Origin: Aldrovandia affinis
Taxonomy: Eukaryota > Chordata > Actinopteri > Notacanthiformes > Halosauridae
NCBI GenBank assembly: GCA_029706075.1
Contig: JAINUG010000048.1
Coordinates: 1,668,501-1,732,500, forward strand
Length of the DNA: 64,000 nt
Reading direction: 5' to 3'
Shown here in pieces: positions 1 through 12,740 of the stretch (its first letter is position 1; every line of letters starts with the position of its first letter). Under the pieces are notes generated by a model that saw nothing but the letters and a program-made list of their open reading frames with translations, searched no databases and was not told the DNA's origin. The position numbers were made by a program, and so were the translations under genes.

Positions 1-78
1 AGACCAACGGTGATCTCTGGAGGGGCGGTTCTGACAGGAGGAGACGGTCTAGCCATGGTCAATTGTCTTCTCAGCTGG
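1..78 (+). CDS. map3k11: Mixed-lineage kinase (MAP3K11-like), penultimate coding exon, 5' part outside window
   Basis: Reading from base 3 gives an open frame (TNGDLWRGGSDRRRRSSHGQ and on) ending at a donor site, CTGG|gtgaga, after base 78. The last base is the first of a split codon, which matches the next exon starting with the two remaining bases at 767. The peptide is basic, polar and low in complexity, as expected of the disordered C-terminal half of MLK kinases (Ser/Thr MAP3Ks that activate JNK and p38 in the cytoplasm). The identity rests on the next exon; this one alone would not be diagnostic. The kinase, SH3, leucine-zipper and CRIB regions would lie left of the window. Confidence 0.6.
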
Positions 79-766
79 GTGAGAAACATCATTACTCTAC
101 TATTTTATAGTATCATAATTGCCATAATATTACATTACAAATAATGATGATTGATTTAACCAAGTCCACTGAATGTGGTCCAAGGGCTGGGGATTTTATC
201 CCCAGTGTTTCTGGCTGAAGCCAGAATTCTGTTTGCAGCCTTTTCCGGCTTGTTAGGGAAGGCAAGTTTGATTGGTTTGAAATATTTGCTCATTGCCTCC
301 TGCTGCATCCCCCTTGGCCAAATCCTGGAGTCAGGCAGTGTGCCTGGGATTCTTGCCCCACCGGAACTCTGTGCTGTGATGTAGACTCAACGCCTGTCCA
401 GAGCCATATCACTTCTAAACGACTGTGTCATGGTGATACATTCATTTTATTTGAGTCAGCGTCAGTCATAGACAACCATAAACCAAACCCAGCCTCCTCC
501 AGGCCTTACTGACCACACCATCGATTGGATTAAACAGTAAGGATTAAAGGTGACCTGGTCTTAATTAGCTTTGAATGTGACCGGTAGTGTTAGTCTGTAT
601 ATCCTGTGGGTTGTAGGCCCCTGAAACATGAGAGATGCTAATGCAAGATGAAGTACAGAGCCAGTAAATGCACACCCCACAACCTCCAACTCCAGACTTT
701 AATGAGTATCTCTGTTAAAATTGCTGTCCTGATTAATTTGTACCTCTCTCCCCTCTACCCTTATAG

Positions 767-1383
767 TTCTGGACCTCCCCATCTGCTCCCACAACAGCCC
801 AGAGCAAGACAGCCTGACGCCACCCCTCTTCACCCTCTTCCCCGATCCCCGCCTCTGGAGCCCCAAGACGCGACGTCTGGAGGTTAACGTCATCCCTCGG
901 CCTCGTCCGTCCCCCATACGACCCCGAATTGACCCCTGGAGCTTTATCTCCGCTGGTGGAGCGGGGCGAGGGACGGGACGTAATGCTGCCAAGGCAGGGG
1001 GTCCCCTTTGTCACCCTCTGGGCCACCAGCCCTCCCCCACTAATCCTTTCACGAACTGTGACCCCTTCCCCACTCCAGACTGCGACCCCTTTGCTCAGAG
1101 GGTTGACCCCTTCGGCACCCCGGAGACCCCCTCTCCCTTTGACCCCTTCTCAGCCCCCTTCCGCACCTCCCGCTCTGCGCCCTGCTCTACCAATGTCAGT
1201 CCCTCCCTTTCTGCCCTCAGGGTAGCGCCCCTGTCCCCAGCGGACCCCCCCCTCATCGACCTGGGCTGGAGGGGGGGCAGCCCGCCGTTGGACACCAAAG
1301 AGAAGCGGGTGCAGGGGAGGACGCTGGTCACAAGCCTCAGCCCCTGGAAGTCCCCTACGCAACTTACGAACGACAGGTTCTGA
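767..1383 (+). CDS. map3k11: Mixed-lineage kinase (MAP3K11-like), last coding exon and stop
   Basis: A pyrimidine-rich acceptor ending ttatag precedes base 767. The frame is open to TGA at 1381-1383, about 205 codons. At 898-960 it reads PRPSPIRPRIDPWSFISAGG, which I recognise as the conserved block near the end of MLK-family kinases (human MLK3 has RPSPLRSRIDPWSFVSAG). As in MLK3 this is followed by NPF and DPF motifs, here NPFTNCDPF, CDPFAQRVDPF and FDPF. The exon ends SPTQLTNDRF. It is Pro/Ser-rich and GC-rich against AT-rich surroundings. MAP3K11 and NRXN2 are both on human 11q13, which favours map3k11 over map3k9 or map3k10, but the paralogue is an inference. Kinase function cannot be judged from this part. 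Confidence 0.72.
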
Positions 1384-3593
1384 AATGGTTGGCCACGGGA
1401 CCCTTCCCGGAAATGGAGGTTTAAGTGCGGCAATGCGATGACAGGTGTCAAAGCTATGCCTTTCCTGTCCTTACCCCAGGACTCTGTAACGCACATAACC
1501 CCACTGGAGTCTCCCCTTAGGAACCCAATTGTCCAAATGAAGGTGGGAGCATCTCACCCAGCCCCCATCACAGCCCTCTAGTGGCCATGTTTGGTCATCT
1601 TTCAGCTTTGATACAAGGGAGGGTGGAAGCACAGAAGTTCACAATTTTGTTCATTCAAAAAATTGAAGATTCCCCCCACCCCCTACTCTTGATATAGATC
1701 TGTAGACATCTCAGATGTGCCTAAAGCACAGAAGATCCCCCGCCCCCACAATTGCTCTACTTATCCTTCTTGTCATAATGGAGTTGGATATGTCTGGTTG
1801 TGGTTGTTGTCTCTGATCCTTTACTTCTTAGTAACATTGTGGAGCCATTCAGGACATGGAGTATATTATTTGTATCCATTTGCCCAGGTTCAGGATTACC
1901 AACATTCCTGATTTACTTTTTAAAGGAAAATGTAAATGGAGACTAAATAAGGTTTGTGGAAGCTGATTGAGGCTCTGAAGCTGGGCATGGCACCCCCTGT
2001 AGTCCTCACAGCATCTGCACATATACTAGCGGGGGGCAATTCCTGTCCTGGAAAGCTGTAGGACAGGAATTATTGTTATTATCTACCCTGTCTATGTCAT
2101 TTGAGCTTGAAATAATTTAACTTTCTGGACAAACAGGAAAATATTAATTTAAATGAAATCCAGGGAAAATGTTTAGCAGTATGTACCAAGCATGCATTCA
2201 AGTAGATGACATTAACTAGTGTGATTGATAGATTCTTGGTTTATTTAGTCCCTAGGATAATTATTTTCTAAATGCAACCCTCTGTGCCTTGGTTTGTGTA
2301 ACAGTAAATAGGGACACTTTATGTGGGTTGGGGGGGACAAACATTTGCACTTGCTTTGAAAGAGATTAACTTGCAGATTAACGCATACAGGCTGAGAACG
2401 TCCCAGCTTCAGACAGGTTGGTGATGGAAATGGTGAAGGTCCACATATTGGACTTGCACATTCTATCACTTACCAAAGAAAACAATTGCTCTAGTCAGCT
2501 GTAAGCGGGTCACAGGACTCTGCGATATTTGTTACACCCACATTGCTAATCAATACATGCACGATTTGTGTTCTGGCCCTTGATGAGTGGTTTTGTACAA
2601 TTTTGCCAATGCTTTGCAAAACTTACCTTGCTTTTGATAATAATCACTGGCAATAATCAAGCGCAGAGTCTTAGTGAGGAGCACACGGTCATTAGAAACG
2701 CTGTTATTTGCTTGTGTCCACAATGACGACAGGTATAGATGAACTTGGATAATGTCCCGATTGCCTTGCAGTCCACATTGAGAACATTGCTCAGGATCTG
2801 ATACAGCCAGCACCTACTTCACAGACAAAACCAGTGGCAAGTGGGTTTAAAAATAAACATGATATATAGAAGAAGGTGAGATATTAAGTGAAGGGATGGT
2901 AAACTGTCACATAATCTCTCTTCACCACTGATTTATTTGTCAGTAGTCTTATTCACAGCTTCACTGGTCAGGCTAGCCCTTTAGCCCTGAGCCAAAAAGA
3001 TTCTGTCTATTGCCATTAGCCATTGAAAAATGATGGACTGCATCTGACCCATAAGCTCCACCCACTTGACCCCTCCTCCCGATGCTTTGCATGTTTGTTT
3101 GCCTTTAGAATTCTGATAAGGCCAGCTTTGCGAGAGAGCTCATCATAAATGCATGATTTAGTAAGTGGCTACAGTAGTTCCACAGCAGGGCAGCAAGATA
3201 TTCTGGGGGGAGTTTAGTTGGTGAATCCTCACCACAGGTTTTTTAGAATGACTGTCCTCACAGGGTTGCAAGATGCTCTGGGTATTATTGGCTGCAGGGT
3301 GTGAACATATTATCCACCAACAGTGGCTGAGTTTGTCATTCCTTTTCCTGTTTCCTCTTGTTATAGACATTTAAGTTACCATTAATTGATTAGTTTGAAC
3401 TTTTAACTCATAATTACATTTTGCCAGCTCAGTCTTGCGTCCCTTTAAAACCTGTTATACACAATTAATTGGATCCTGTCTTAGATTTCTGACTTCCTCT
3501 TTATGCATCACATAGAGGAAACATACACACAGTAACATTAAGAAAGACAAAATTAATGTTACTTTATTATAATTACAGCCATATAATTATATA

Positions 3594-3617
3594 GTTATTA
3601 TTATTATTATTATTATT
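3594..3617. repeat. (TTA)n microsatellite
   Basis: About eight uninterrupted copies of TTA. Confidence 0.9.
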
Positions 3618-4369
3618 TCGTTCTCTTGTTGTCTTTGTGATCTCAGTTCATTGTCAGGTGCTGGCAGCCCAAAGGGGAAACTCATATTCCTATTTGCCTC
3701 ACACTTTATGGATGGACACTGTAAACCCCAGCTACTAGCTGCCTTCTTTTCCAACAGACCCAGCCTTGTATGTGTCTGTGAGGGGACCATTCACTCACAT
3801 ATTGCATGAGTATATTATCAATACTTCGCATCCGTTTTGCTGATGCTTTTATCATCAATTTCCAAGGGTTGCAGTGATCAAAGCGCAAGGCATTGACAAT
3901 CGCTCTAAAGGTGCAATGTAATTAAATCTCCCTTTGCTTTCAATGCCAAAGATAAATGCCCATGTGATTTCCCTCGAACCACAGCAGCCTCCTATTTTCA
4001 CTTTGAAGAATCAGGAAGAGAAACAGATCGACCTCACTGAGGAGCGCCATCGTTAAACAGGTCGATGTAAAACAATTCGTCACAGGTTTTATGCAAAGAT
4101 AGGCTTTGTTTCAGAAGAGAAGAACAAATAGGGCAGTTGTTTCTCTTTATGAAAAAGTTTAAGACTGCTTATCACAATGCACATTACACTGTACAAGGTA
4201 ATGTCCCTTTAAGCATCTGCAGATGACAATGCTGGGAACACATCAATCAGCTTGAAAAAACTACTACATTGGTAGAACTCATAAATCACTCATTTATAAC
4301 TCGGGATGAGATCTGAAACAATGCCTACCTCATTTTCAATTAACAGTCCACTCTCTCCCCACCCACCAA

Positions 4370-4407
4370 ACACACACACATACCCCCACACACACACACA
4401 CACACAC
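4370..4407. repeat. (CA)n microsatellite, interrupted
   Basis: CA dinucleotides broken by a short tacccc interruption. Confidence 0.9.
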
Positions 4408-5496
4408 CATTTATCAGCCACATTTCCTGCTTTTACTTTGCTCCATGTCATTTTAACTCAAGGCACCGCTGTGAAATGTGTTTGAAGTTCCTTTTAAGAT
4501 AGAAATGCCAGATTCCTAGACTACTGTCTGAGTGTACTGCTCGACGGGTGCTTGACACAGTGACAAGGTGCAAACAAGGAATGGGAGATAAGTTGCGTCG
4601 GAGGCGTGGCCCTTTCAAGCATTGCTCCAACCATAACCGCAAATCGGCCAACTTGTCACCAAGCGATCCTCATTGGCAGGACAAATGAAATGAAATTTCA
4701 GGACTGAGAAAGGGCTACGGGGGACCATCATCCTTTTAAAAACAAACAAGAGTGCCGCTATGAACTCATGTGACAATCAGGTTGTGAAAGTTGTGTTGTA
4801 AGTTAGCTGGTAATGCAATTAATCTGTTGTGCCTCTATACTACTTAATCATATGAAATCAGTTGCTATAGCAATAGCCGTGACCTGCTCAAAGGTGCACA
4901 TAGTTGACATAGATTTTTAACTGATCTGGTGCAGTTTTGCCCTTTGGTTTAATTAATCAGTTTAAAGGATTACATTGATGGTCAGAAACATTCCTTTCTT
5001 TGGGTTTAGAGTCTATGGTTATGTCCTACAGTAATAACCTGTTGTTGACTGCTTTAGCCCAGTCTGTCTTGGGGAGCAATACATTGATGAAAAGCAATCA
5101 AAATAGTCTAATCGACATGACAAGGTGCGGTCGAAACATTTTTTACTATTAATATTATTTTATCAGTTTCACTTGATACCAGCCAGGATCACTAAAAATG
5201 ATCTTAAAGTTGGTCTTGTCTAGGGTACCTAGCCAAAGCGCCTAAAGATGTGTCAGTTCTTCACTCCTTGGCTTTGTTGGTTGCTTGTATATAAGGTCAA
5301 CAATATGCAATTATTCCTTCGTAAAAATACAAATCCATTTCCAAGACACCTCAGTATTGCCGTATTATGCATGCTCTAGGGAAAACAGAACTCTCCCACA
5401 ACATGGTGCTTAGGCTAATTTTTCCTTTTCCTGCCTTTTTATTTTTTTCTTCAGAGAAAAATATTGAGTGCCTGAGTGGCTTTAATACTGTAAAAG

Positions 5497-6436
5497 TATG
5501 GGTTACTGCCACAATAAAGGAAACATCAACATACAGTGTCTCAATAGGGCGTTGGACCAACACAAGCTGGCAGAACAGCTTCAATGCGCCTTGGCATAGA
5601 TTTTACAAGTGTCTGGAACTCTATCAGAGGGATGCAACACCATTCTTCCATGAGAAATTCCATCATTTGGAGTTTTGAAAATGATGGTGGAAAATACTGT
5701 CTCAGGCGCTGTTCCGGAATCTCTCATAAGTGTTCAGTTGGGTTGAGATTGATGGTTGAGACAGCCAAGGCATACGGTTTACATCGTTTTTGATGCTCAT
5801 ACAACCATTCAGTGACCACTCATGCCCTGTGGATAAGGCATTGTTGTCCTGGAAGGCACCACTCCCATCAGGAGAGAAATGCTTCACCATAGGATGAAGG
5901 TGATCACTCAGAATGGCTTTGTATTTATTGGTGTTTACCTTGCTCTGTAAGGAGTTGAGTAGACCTAAACTATGCTAGGAAAATGCACACACACCATAAC
6001 AGAGCCGCCAGAACCCTTCACCGTGGGAAACAAGCACTCAAGCCCAATGCACTGACATCACGGTCGAGCAGTATGCACTTTTGACCACAGTTGCTCCTAG
6101 TTGATGATGTCTTTTCTGCAGAGTTCCATGCCAACATCACCTTAGCCACTGTAACTCGTGAAACAGCAAGTTGAGCAGTCTTCATCACTGAAGCTCCTGC
6201 CAAACGTGCCTCAACAATCAGCCCCCTAATCAAAGTCACTGAGATCTCTTCTAGCCATGGTAACCAAAATAATTGGCATGTGGGCCTGCCCAGCATTTCT
6301 ATACATGACCCTAAGCATTATGGGATGTTAATTGCTTAATTAACTCAGGAGCCACATTTGTGTGGAAGCACCTGCCTTCAATATACTTTGTATCCCTCAT
6401 TTACTCGTGTTTCCTTTATTTTGGCAGTTACTTGTA
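5497..6436 (-). mobile_element. Tc1-like transposon, internally deleted copy (copy A)
   Basis: Near-identical inverted ends: the left end (5497-5531) and the reverse complement of the right end (6402-6436) share actgccA/CaaaATAAAGGAAACA, each bounded by TA. The minus strand between them encodes pieces of a Tc1-type transposase. The helix-turn-helix part is at about 6060-6280 (LEEISVTLIRGLIVEARLAG, close to the N terminus). The C-terminal catalytic part is at about 5590-6000. The two parts abut near 6040-6058, so a middle block carrying the first DDE residues is missing. Frames are broken by stops. At 940 bp against roughly 1.5 kb for complete relatives, it is a non-autonomous relic. Confidence 0.88.
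6018..6296 (-). pseudogene. Tc1-like transposase N-terminal (DNA-binding) fragment
   Basis: An open frame of 92 codons on the minus strand. It carries the end of the helix-turn-helix region, with VTVAKVMLAWNSAEKTSSTR and DRDV downstream, as in the bipartite DNA-binding domain of Tc1 transposases. It ends at the internal deletion of copy A, so no catalytic domain follows in frame. Confidence 0.7.
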
Positions 6437-8452
6437 CATTTCCATCTATGTGAATTTTTTGCAACTTTTGAATGTCGAGTCCAAATTTTGTATGACATAA
6501 CCTAATGGAAACAAGCATTGTGCGCCTACAAATGAAAGTTTGTCAGCTTGATAAAACGGATATTAAATTTTTTACAAAGTTGACAGTTGACAAATGTGAA
6601 ATAACTGGTCTAAATATGCAAAATATGCACTAAGGCAAATATTAACTGTAGGAATTCATACAAAACTTATCCCCAGCCTTAGCTGCTTATTAAACAATAC
6701 CCATTTTCACTTGCAAATTGTTGCAATTACAATTATCCAGAGTGACATACAACAAGTGCGTTCCATTAATTTGGGTGAGACAGCAAGTTTTATGTTTTAA
6801 GTGGTCAGGTTCTGCATCATGTTGGGCATGCTCACATTGTGTTTTGTGCTCCAAGGTAGATTCACTGCAACATTCTAATGGAAACATTAGCTACAAAGTA
6901 TTTAAATTAAATAATTGTGTGACAAAAATTCCATGGGTGAGGGGGGTGGGGTATATGCAGGTCTTTAATGTTTTTTACAGGCACTACTACTTGAATCAAG
7001 GTCAGTCAGTTGAATTCATAAATAAAACATGTCATTAACCAGTATGCTACTTCTTGGAACAGTGTGCATCAAAACATGGCCCCTTTCCAGTTCTCTTCAT
7101 AATCCTGTAACGCCATGAGGGGCCTTCTCCCGTTATATAACAACAAAAAACAAAAAAAAGTGTTAATAGCAAACCATCATATGCGTCGATTGGCATTTCA
7201 CTGGATATTTGGTTGAGAAGAAAATGTTTTTTAAAAGCAAATACTATTGTAAATAAGTGGCCTTTATACACTGGATGAAATTAGTTTGATAAGACAAGAG
7301 CCGTATTCCTTACATGCTTTATTGCTTCCAAATTCAGGCAACTTTGCTTTGTATTAGGTCTTCACTGGAGTTTTAAAGTCAATAATATGGATGCCTGTAG
7401 GGGACAAACCTCAGTAGCCCTGTTTTCACAGATGAATTGTAAAGTGTATTTGTTTTATTGGCCATGAATTTAGAAGATTTGTCTTGCCCATTTTCCCATG
7501 TGTGCTTCTATGTAGCAGAAAATGGTTTGAAATGGTTTTAGCAGTATATTAATTGTGCATACCGTTAAAGACATGAAATTAAAAGGAACACTTGTCCCTC
7601 ACAGGCATTCATGCTTAAATATATGCTCATGGGACATGTGATCTACCAAGATAGAGAGGAGTGGTTCTATGCTGCTGCCATTCAATTGTATGCCAAACGG
7701 CTCACAATGTAGCGGTTTCACTTGAAAATAATAGACCAATCAGAGATTATCCTGAAATTATGGGACCAATGGACCAATCAAGCAGATGTGCATATAAAAT
7801 AAGATTGTCTGACAAAAAGTTCATTCATCACACAGACATAGAACATGGTGTCCGTGGATCGGTGCATTTATTTTCACGTAAACGAAGAACCGACTCAGTT
7901 ATTGTCGGTTACTGATCAGTTATTTTCTCTTAATGCCCGTCAAATTGACACAGGATGGTCACCATATACATTGTCTCAACTCTATCTTGATGGAATACAA
8001 GCTTGCTTTTTGTTTGTTAAAAAAATCCTCTGTTGAATATATTTTTATTTAAGCATAGGCTATATAAAGACCGTCTCAATGCCTGGGTAATAGCTTCCAG
8101 ATTATGTTTCTTACCTGTATGAATAAATGGTTGATCACTGGGTTTTGAGGAATGCCTTTATGGTTGCGTCTTGTTTTGTGTTTGTGAAATCTCGCACTGG
8201 GCTGGGCCTAATCTACTCTTTTTTGTGTGGGGGTTTGAACATTTATGTTTGTGTGTGTGCGTGTGTGTGTGTGTCTGGGTGTATGTGACTTTGTTTAAAA
8301 TACTCTTATGGGGTTTAACCTGTGGAATATAAAAAAACAAAAAGAGAAAAGACCAAATAAAATTTAACACAACCATGCAATTCAATGTTTCCCACTTATT
8401 TATTTTTTGTCTATTTTCGTGAACACACAAGATAACATATCCTTATATAAGG
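6437..8452. other. Intergenic DNA, no gene recognised
   Basis: AT-rich sequence without exon-like or transposon-like structure that I can name. A GT repeat at 8249-8274 lies near the right end. Short open frames, up to 106 codons at 6718-7038, have no recognisable domain. Confidence 0.5.
8249..8274. repeat. (GT)n microsatellite
   Basis: GT dinucleotides with one C substitution. Confidence 0.85.
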
Positions 8453-9982
8453 TATATACAGTAGACTTGTATTTATTCATACCCTTGATAAAGATCTCAG
8501 ATCTCATAAAATAAACTATATAAGTAATGAGCTTTATTTTATGCTCACAACATTCTGAAAATTATATTCTTTAATAATAATGCATTGGCATGAACCACAA
8601 TCAAACGGTTCACAAATGATAAATTTCTTCCCAGAAAGGTCAAGAATTATTCACACCCCTGTTATCAGTACTTTGTGGTTCCTCCCTTGGCCATTATAAC
8701 AGCAAGTAGTCACCTTCTGTAGGTTATGGAACTTATTTGGGGGGATCCTCAACCATTCCTCCATGCAGAATTGTTCTAGTTCCTTCAGATTCTTGGGTTG
8801 ATGTTCGTGGATTGCTTTTTTCTGATTTCAAACCACAAATGTTCAATTGGAATCAGGTCTGGAGAATGAGATGGCCATGTCAGGACATTGATCTTGTGCT
8901 CTGTCAACCATTTCTTAGTTGCTTGATCGTTGTCTTGTTGGAAGGTCCATCTGCGGTCAAGGTGTAGCCAAGGTTTTTGGAGAAAATGTCTTGGTACATG
9001 CTGGAGTTCATGGATCCATCTATTTTAATAAGGGCCAGGGGGCCTGTGGATGCAAAACAACCACAAAGCATTAGAGATCCACCACCATGTTGCACCGTAT
9101 ACATGAGGTTTTTTTTCAACATTACTTGCATTCTTTGGATGCCAAACATAATGCTGATGTGCATGTCCAAAAAGCTAGATTTTTGTTTCATCTGACCACA
9201 AGACACAGTTCCAATTGTAGTTCAGATGTAGTTCAAGATGCCTTTTTTGGTGAATTGTCTTCATAAGAGATTTCCTTCTTGTAACTCTGCCATAAATGCC
9301 ATTGTCATGTAGGCAATGTCAAATGGTAGCTTTAGACACCTTGTAACCCCAAGATGCCAGGTTGTTTTGGAGATCTTGGACTTCTTTTTGCCTCTCAAAC
9401 CATCCATCTCATTACATGTGGGGGCAAGATAGACTTGCGTCCTGCCATGTTGGCTACTGTTCCTAATAATTGACACAACAGTGGAAAGCGGTGTCTTTAA
9501 TGTTTTAGTAAAACATTTTATAGCCATCTCCTGATCTGTAGAGGTCAATAACCTTTTGTCTGATGCTGTCAGGGAGTTATTTGCCTTTGGCTTATCAGAG
9601 TATTTAAAATGTGTGTTCCCTCCTTTTTATACCCCAGGTTAACAGGACACCGTTGTAGGCCACTGTATAGTTCCATAACCTTCCAATTAATTTCAAATAA
9701 ATTGTGTATTTATGAAGATTTGTTTTTGTTGGATTAACAAATAAATAACAAAGCATAGTTAGGGATGTGAATAATTGTGATCCAGATGTTTTCTGGAAAA
9801 CAATATTATTAATAAAACAGAATGTTTTTCTGAACAATTTTATTAGTATTGTAGGTTTGGAATTTTCAGGATTTTTAAAAACATAAAATATACCTCGTTA
9901 CTTATGTCGTTTATTTTATACAATCTCCTTTGGTTCATCTTTATCAAGCGATGATGAATAAAAACGGAGTCTACTGTATATA
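8453..9982 (-). mobile_element. Tc1-like transposon relic, near full length (copy B)
   Basis: Inverted ends match well: the left (8453-8494) begins TATATACAGTAGACT and the right (9939-9982) ends AGTCTACTGTATATA. Both carry the CTTGATAAAG motif further in. The length of 1.53 kb fits a full Tc1 element. The minus strand encodes transposase pieces: HGGGSLMLCGCF at about 9070-9100 (Tc1 HGGGSIMLWGCF) and SHSPDLIPIEHLW at about 8835-8880, which includes the third catalytic acid. Several stops and frameshifts make it inactive. Confidence 0.88.
8904..9206 (-). pseudogene. Tc1-like transposase, central catalytic-core fragment
   Basis: A 100-codon open piece on the minus strand inside copy B. It holds the HGGGSLMLCGCF signature between the first and second catalytic Asp of Tc1 transposases, then NSSMYQDIF (Tc1 YxxIL). 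The second Asp block is broken, and the PDLIPIEHLW block lies downstream in another frame. Confidence 0.75.
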
Positions 9983-10239
9983 GTATTAACAAGTACATTA
10001 TACATAATTTAAAAATAAGTTGATGGTTAGTCAACATGAAGAAATATTAATAATTTGAAGTCAAGGTGGGCAAATAATGCACTGCTTAGCATATTAATTT
10101 CTGAATTGCTGAAGTATAATGCAGGTATTAATGCTTTATTAAGCATTAATTACTGAACCCTAATCTAAAGCCTAACCAAACCAAATGACATAACCAAAAT
10201 GTGAAATAGAAATGTCAATGGTGCATGTACCCCAATCCT

Positions 10240-10810
10240 ATCAAATCAATCAAATGTATTCATATAGCACAATTGATACAAGTGTAAAAAAAAAGGGCTG
10301 AGCATAAAACGTTTTAAAACAAGGGAAATAAAAAAGGGAAATAAATTAAGAGAGACTAATTCAAAAATAAAAATAAAGGAAGGTAAAAGTAGAAAGCAAT
10401 ACAACTAGATAAAAGCAAGGTATGTTTTTTTAAGATTACGTTTAAAAATGTTAACATTCTCTGCCACCCTCAGATCCTCCGGTAGGCTGTTCCAACAGCT
10501 GGGACCATAGTGGCTAAAAGGGGTCTTGCCATGTGTCTTTGTATGGGTTTCTGAGACAATTAAAAGACCGCTACCAGAGGACCTAAGGGATCTACTAGGT
10601 ACATACCATAAAACAATATAAACCATATACTCGGGTGTGAGGCCATGTAGAGATTTATAAACCAATAAATTCATCTTAAAATCAATTCTAAAACTAACAG
10701 GCAACCAATGCAGAGATACCCTAATATCTTGAATGTACGCATAAGACCTATACTGGCCACACACAGTATTACAATGAGAGGCATTCGATTAGTCAAGCAT
10801 ACAGGGGTGA
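10240..10810 (-). mobile_element. L2/CR1-group LINE, 3' end with reverse-transcriptase C terminus
   Basis: On the minus strand a 119-codon frame (10405-10764) reads VSLHWLPVSFRIDFKMNLLV, then RSLRSSGSGLL, FSHYGPSCWNSLPEDLR and NVNIFKRNLKKTYL. These are the hallmark blocks just after the RT domain in fish L2/Rex-type LINEs. It ends in a 3' tail made of TTTGATTGATT-like repeats (10240-10260 on the + strand as aatcaatcaaat). The 5' part is missing, the usual LINE truncation. Confidence 0.88.
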
Positions 10811-11619
10811 TATCAGCACAATTGTGAAAAGATCAGCTGGACAGATTTGTCCATCTCTTTGGCTCTCCACTGTGGTCTGATTAAGTATTCATTTAATTGC
10901 CTTGAAACTCCCAATTTTCTAACTATAGTTTGAAGAAATGCAGAAATGATCAAGTGCCTTCAGTCATCAAGAATTGTAGCCCAAATGAAACTGACATTGG
11001 TTAATGTTCTTTTAATAAATGAATATCTTCTTTTTTTTTCATGGTTTTGGGCTTTGTATGCCATGTCAGTTATGGCACATAAGCACAAAAGGGTGTTTCG
11101 GGGACACGACAAGTTGACGACAGACAAAGTGTGCTAGGATGTAAGATGAAAATGCATTCTGCTTGGCACATAGTATGTGCCTTGCTGTCAGTGCATCCCC
11201 TGATGACATGGCAAGCCACCTTCTGCCACTTCACTTAGGCAGGTCAGAATCTCACTGTTGTTTCATGAAGTAGGTCCATGCCCAGATGCACTACATAACA
11301 ACATCGTGGCAGGTCATTATTGTTAAATAGAATATGTTCTTAATCAACTTACCTGGTGAAATAAAGGATTACATAAAAGTATGCATATTTTGTTTATGGA
11401 AACAGTTTTCTGCAACTCTTGCTTGCATGATAGTGTGTTTGCTTGACAAGTGCTGTATTTTATTATAACCATTAGCCCCTTAATACATTTAATTAGGTCT
11501 TTGGCAGCCTCTAAACTTGTAATCATTAGGGTTTTGGTCTTTATAGTTATGTTTATGTTTTAGCATCTCCTCAGCTTGATGCAATTATTCTGTCAGTTAT
11601 ATAATATTTTTGTTCTTGT

Positions 11620-11710
11620 TGCTCCTGTGACAGGTGTTTGATGTACCTCTATATATTACCCTTGCAAGTAGCTCTGGATGAGAGTGTCTGCCAAATAAAT
11701 AAATACCACT
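11620..11710 (+). repeat. L2-type LINE or SINE 3' tail, orphan copy
   Basis: Contains the widespread fish tail ctctggatgagagtgtctgc followed by caaataaataaat, here without a body. The same tail ends the LINE at 22200-22620, read on the minus strand. Confidence 0.65.
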
Positions 11711-12544
11711 GATAAATGTGTCAGCTGCTCCCGCAGGTGTGATCTTCCACAAAGAACAATTGGACAGCCTTTGTTTCACATGAAATATTGCCAACTATTA
11801 TACAATTAACAGTACAGTGTCTCTGATCTTTCTAAGATGATTTTTGTCAGAAATGTGAAAAATACACTCTGTAGTCATTATCTGTACAGGGTGGGTGTTG
11901 ATCCGGATACCTTTATTTAGTGTGCACGACTTCTAACCAGCCCCTTCACAAACTACGCACTTGAACTGCCTGAACTGCAAAGTGAACTGTGTTAATCCTG
12001 TGTAGCCGAATGCACATAGATCACTGAGCAGCTCTTGAGTGTGAATTGGGCCATTAAAGAACAAAGTAAACACCATTAGACCCTTTGCTTGTGAAATATA
12101 ATTTGCTCACAGACCCTGTAGGCAATGTTTTATTCTCATATTCTCAAGACAAGGTGTATCTTTCCAAAACTGTATTATAAGCTTTAACTCAGAGTAGGCT
12201 TCATTACTGTGAATTATATTAATTCTGCAGAGCCCTGTCTCACAGCCCTGCTTATTTTGTAGCAAAAAAACACGTGTTGAGCCTGAACATTTTCCTTTCA
12301 GCCAGAACTGAAAAGAAGACAAATTTCCCTGTTTATCACCAAATAGAACAGTGTCTAATAAAAGACAGTGGAGCAAAAGCCTTTAATGGAATTCTAAAAT
12401 GATTTTCTCATATCACTAGGACTTAAGATAGAATGACTCAATCATTCTAGTTTGTTCATTTAAATTCTCTCATCACTGACTGATTCATATTCAGCTTCCC
12501 TTGCATTTCACGGGTCTGAATAGGCATATTCAACAAAACATGGC

Positions 12545-12740
12545 TGCATGACTGTTATTTAACCTTTCCAAATTCACCCATATCTCACCCCTCCTCATCG
12601 GTCTTCACTGGCTACCAATTGCAGCACACATCAAATTCAAGACTGGCGTTTGCATACTGGGGTCTCAAGACTCAACCAACATTCCATCATCAGACCCTTC
12701 ACACTAGCACAAGTTCTATGTTTGACAACTTCTGGTCACC
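12545..12740 (+). mobile_element. LINE reverse-transcriptase fragment
   Basis: On the + strand the stretch around 12590-12650 translates as LLIGLHWLPIAAHIKFKTGV, the same LHWLP block seen in the LINE remnants at 10.7 and 24.4 kb. No intact frame extends from it, so it is a short degraded insert. Confidence 0.7.

Larger units (their letters stand above)
1384..5496. other. Kinase 3' UTR followed by intergenic DNA
   Basis: No further coding exon is visible. The first several hundred bases after the stop at 1383 must be 3' UTR if the kinase assignment is right. I cannot place its end: AATAAA-like strings occur, for example near 2852, but none is clearly supported. A TTA repeat (3594-3617) and a CA repeat (4370-4407) are the only structured parts. 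The short open frames here look like chance. Confidence 0.5.

Noticed and set aside
1095..1496. 133-codon minus-strand frame
   Set aside because: Antisense of the kinase last exon, open only because the exon is GC-rich.
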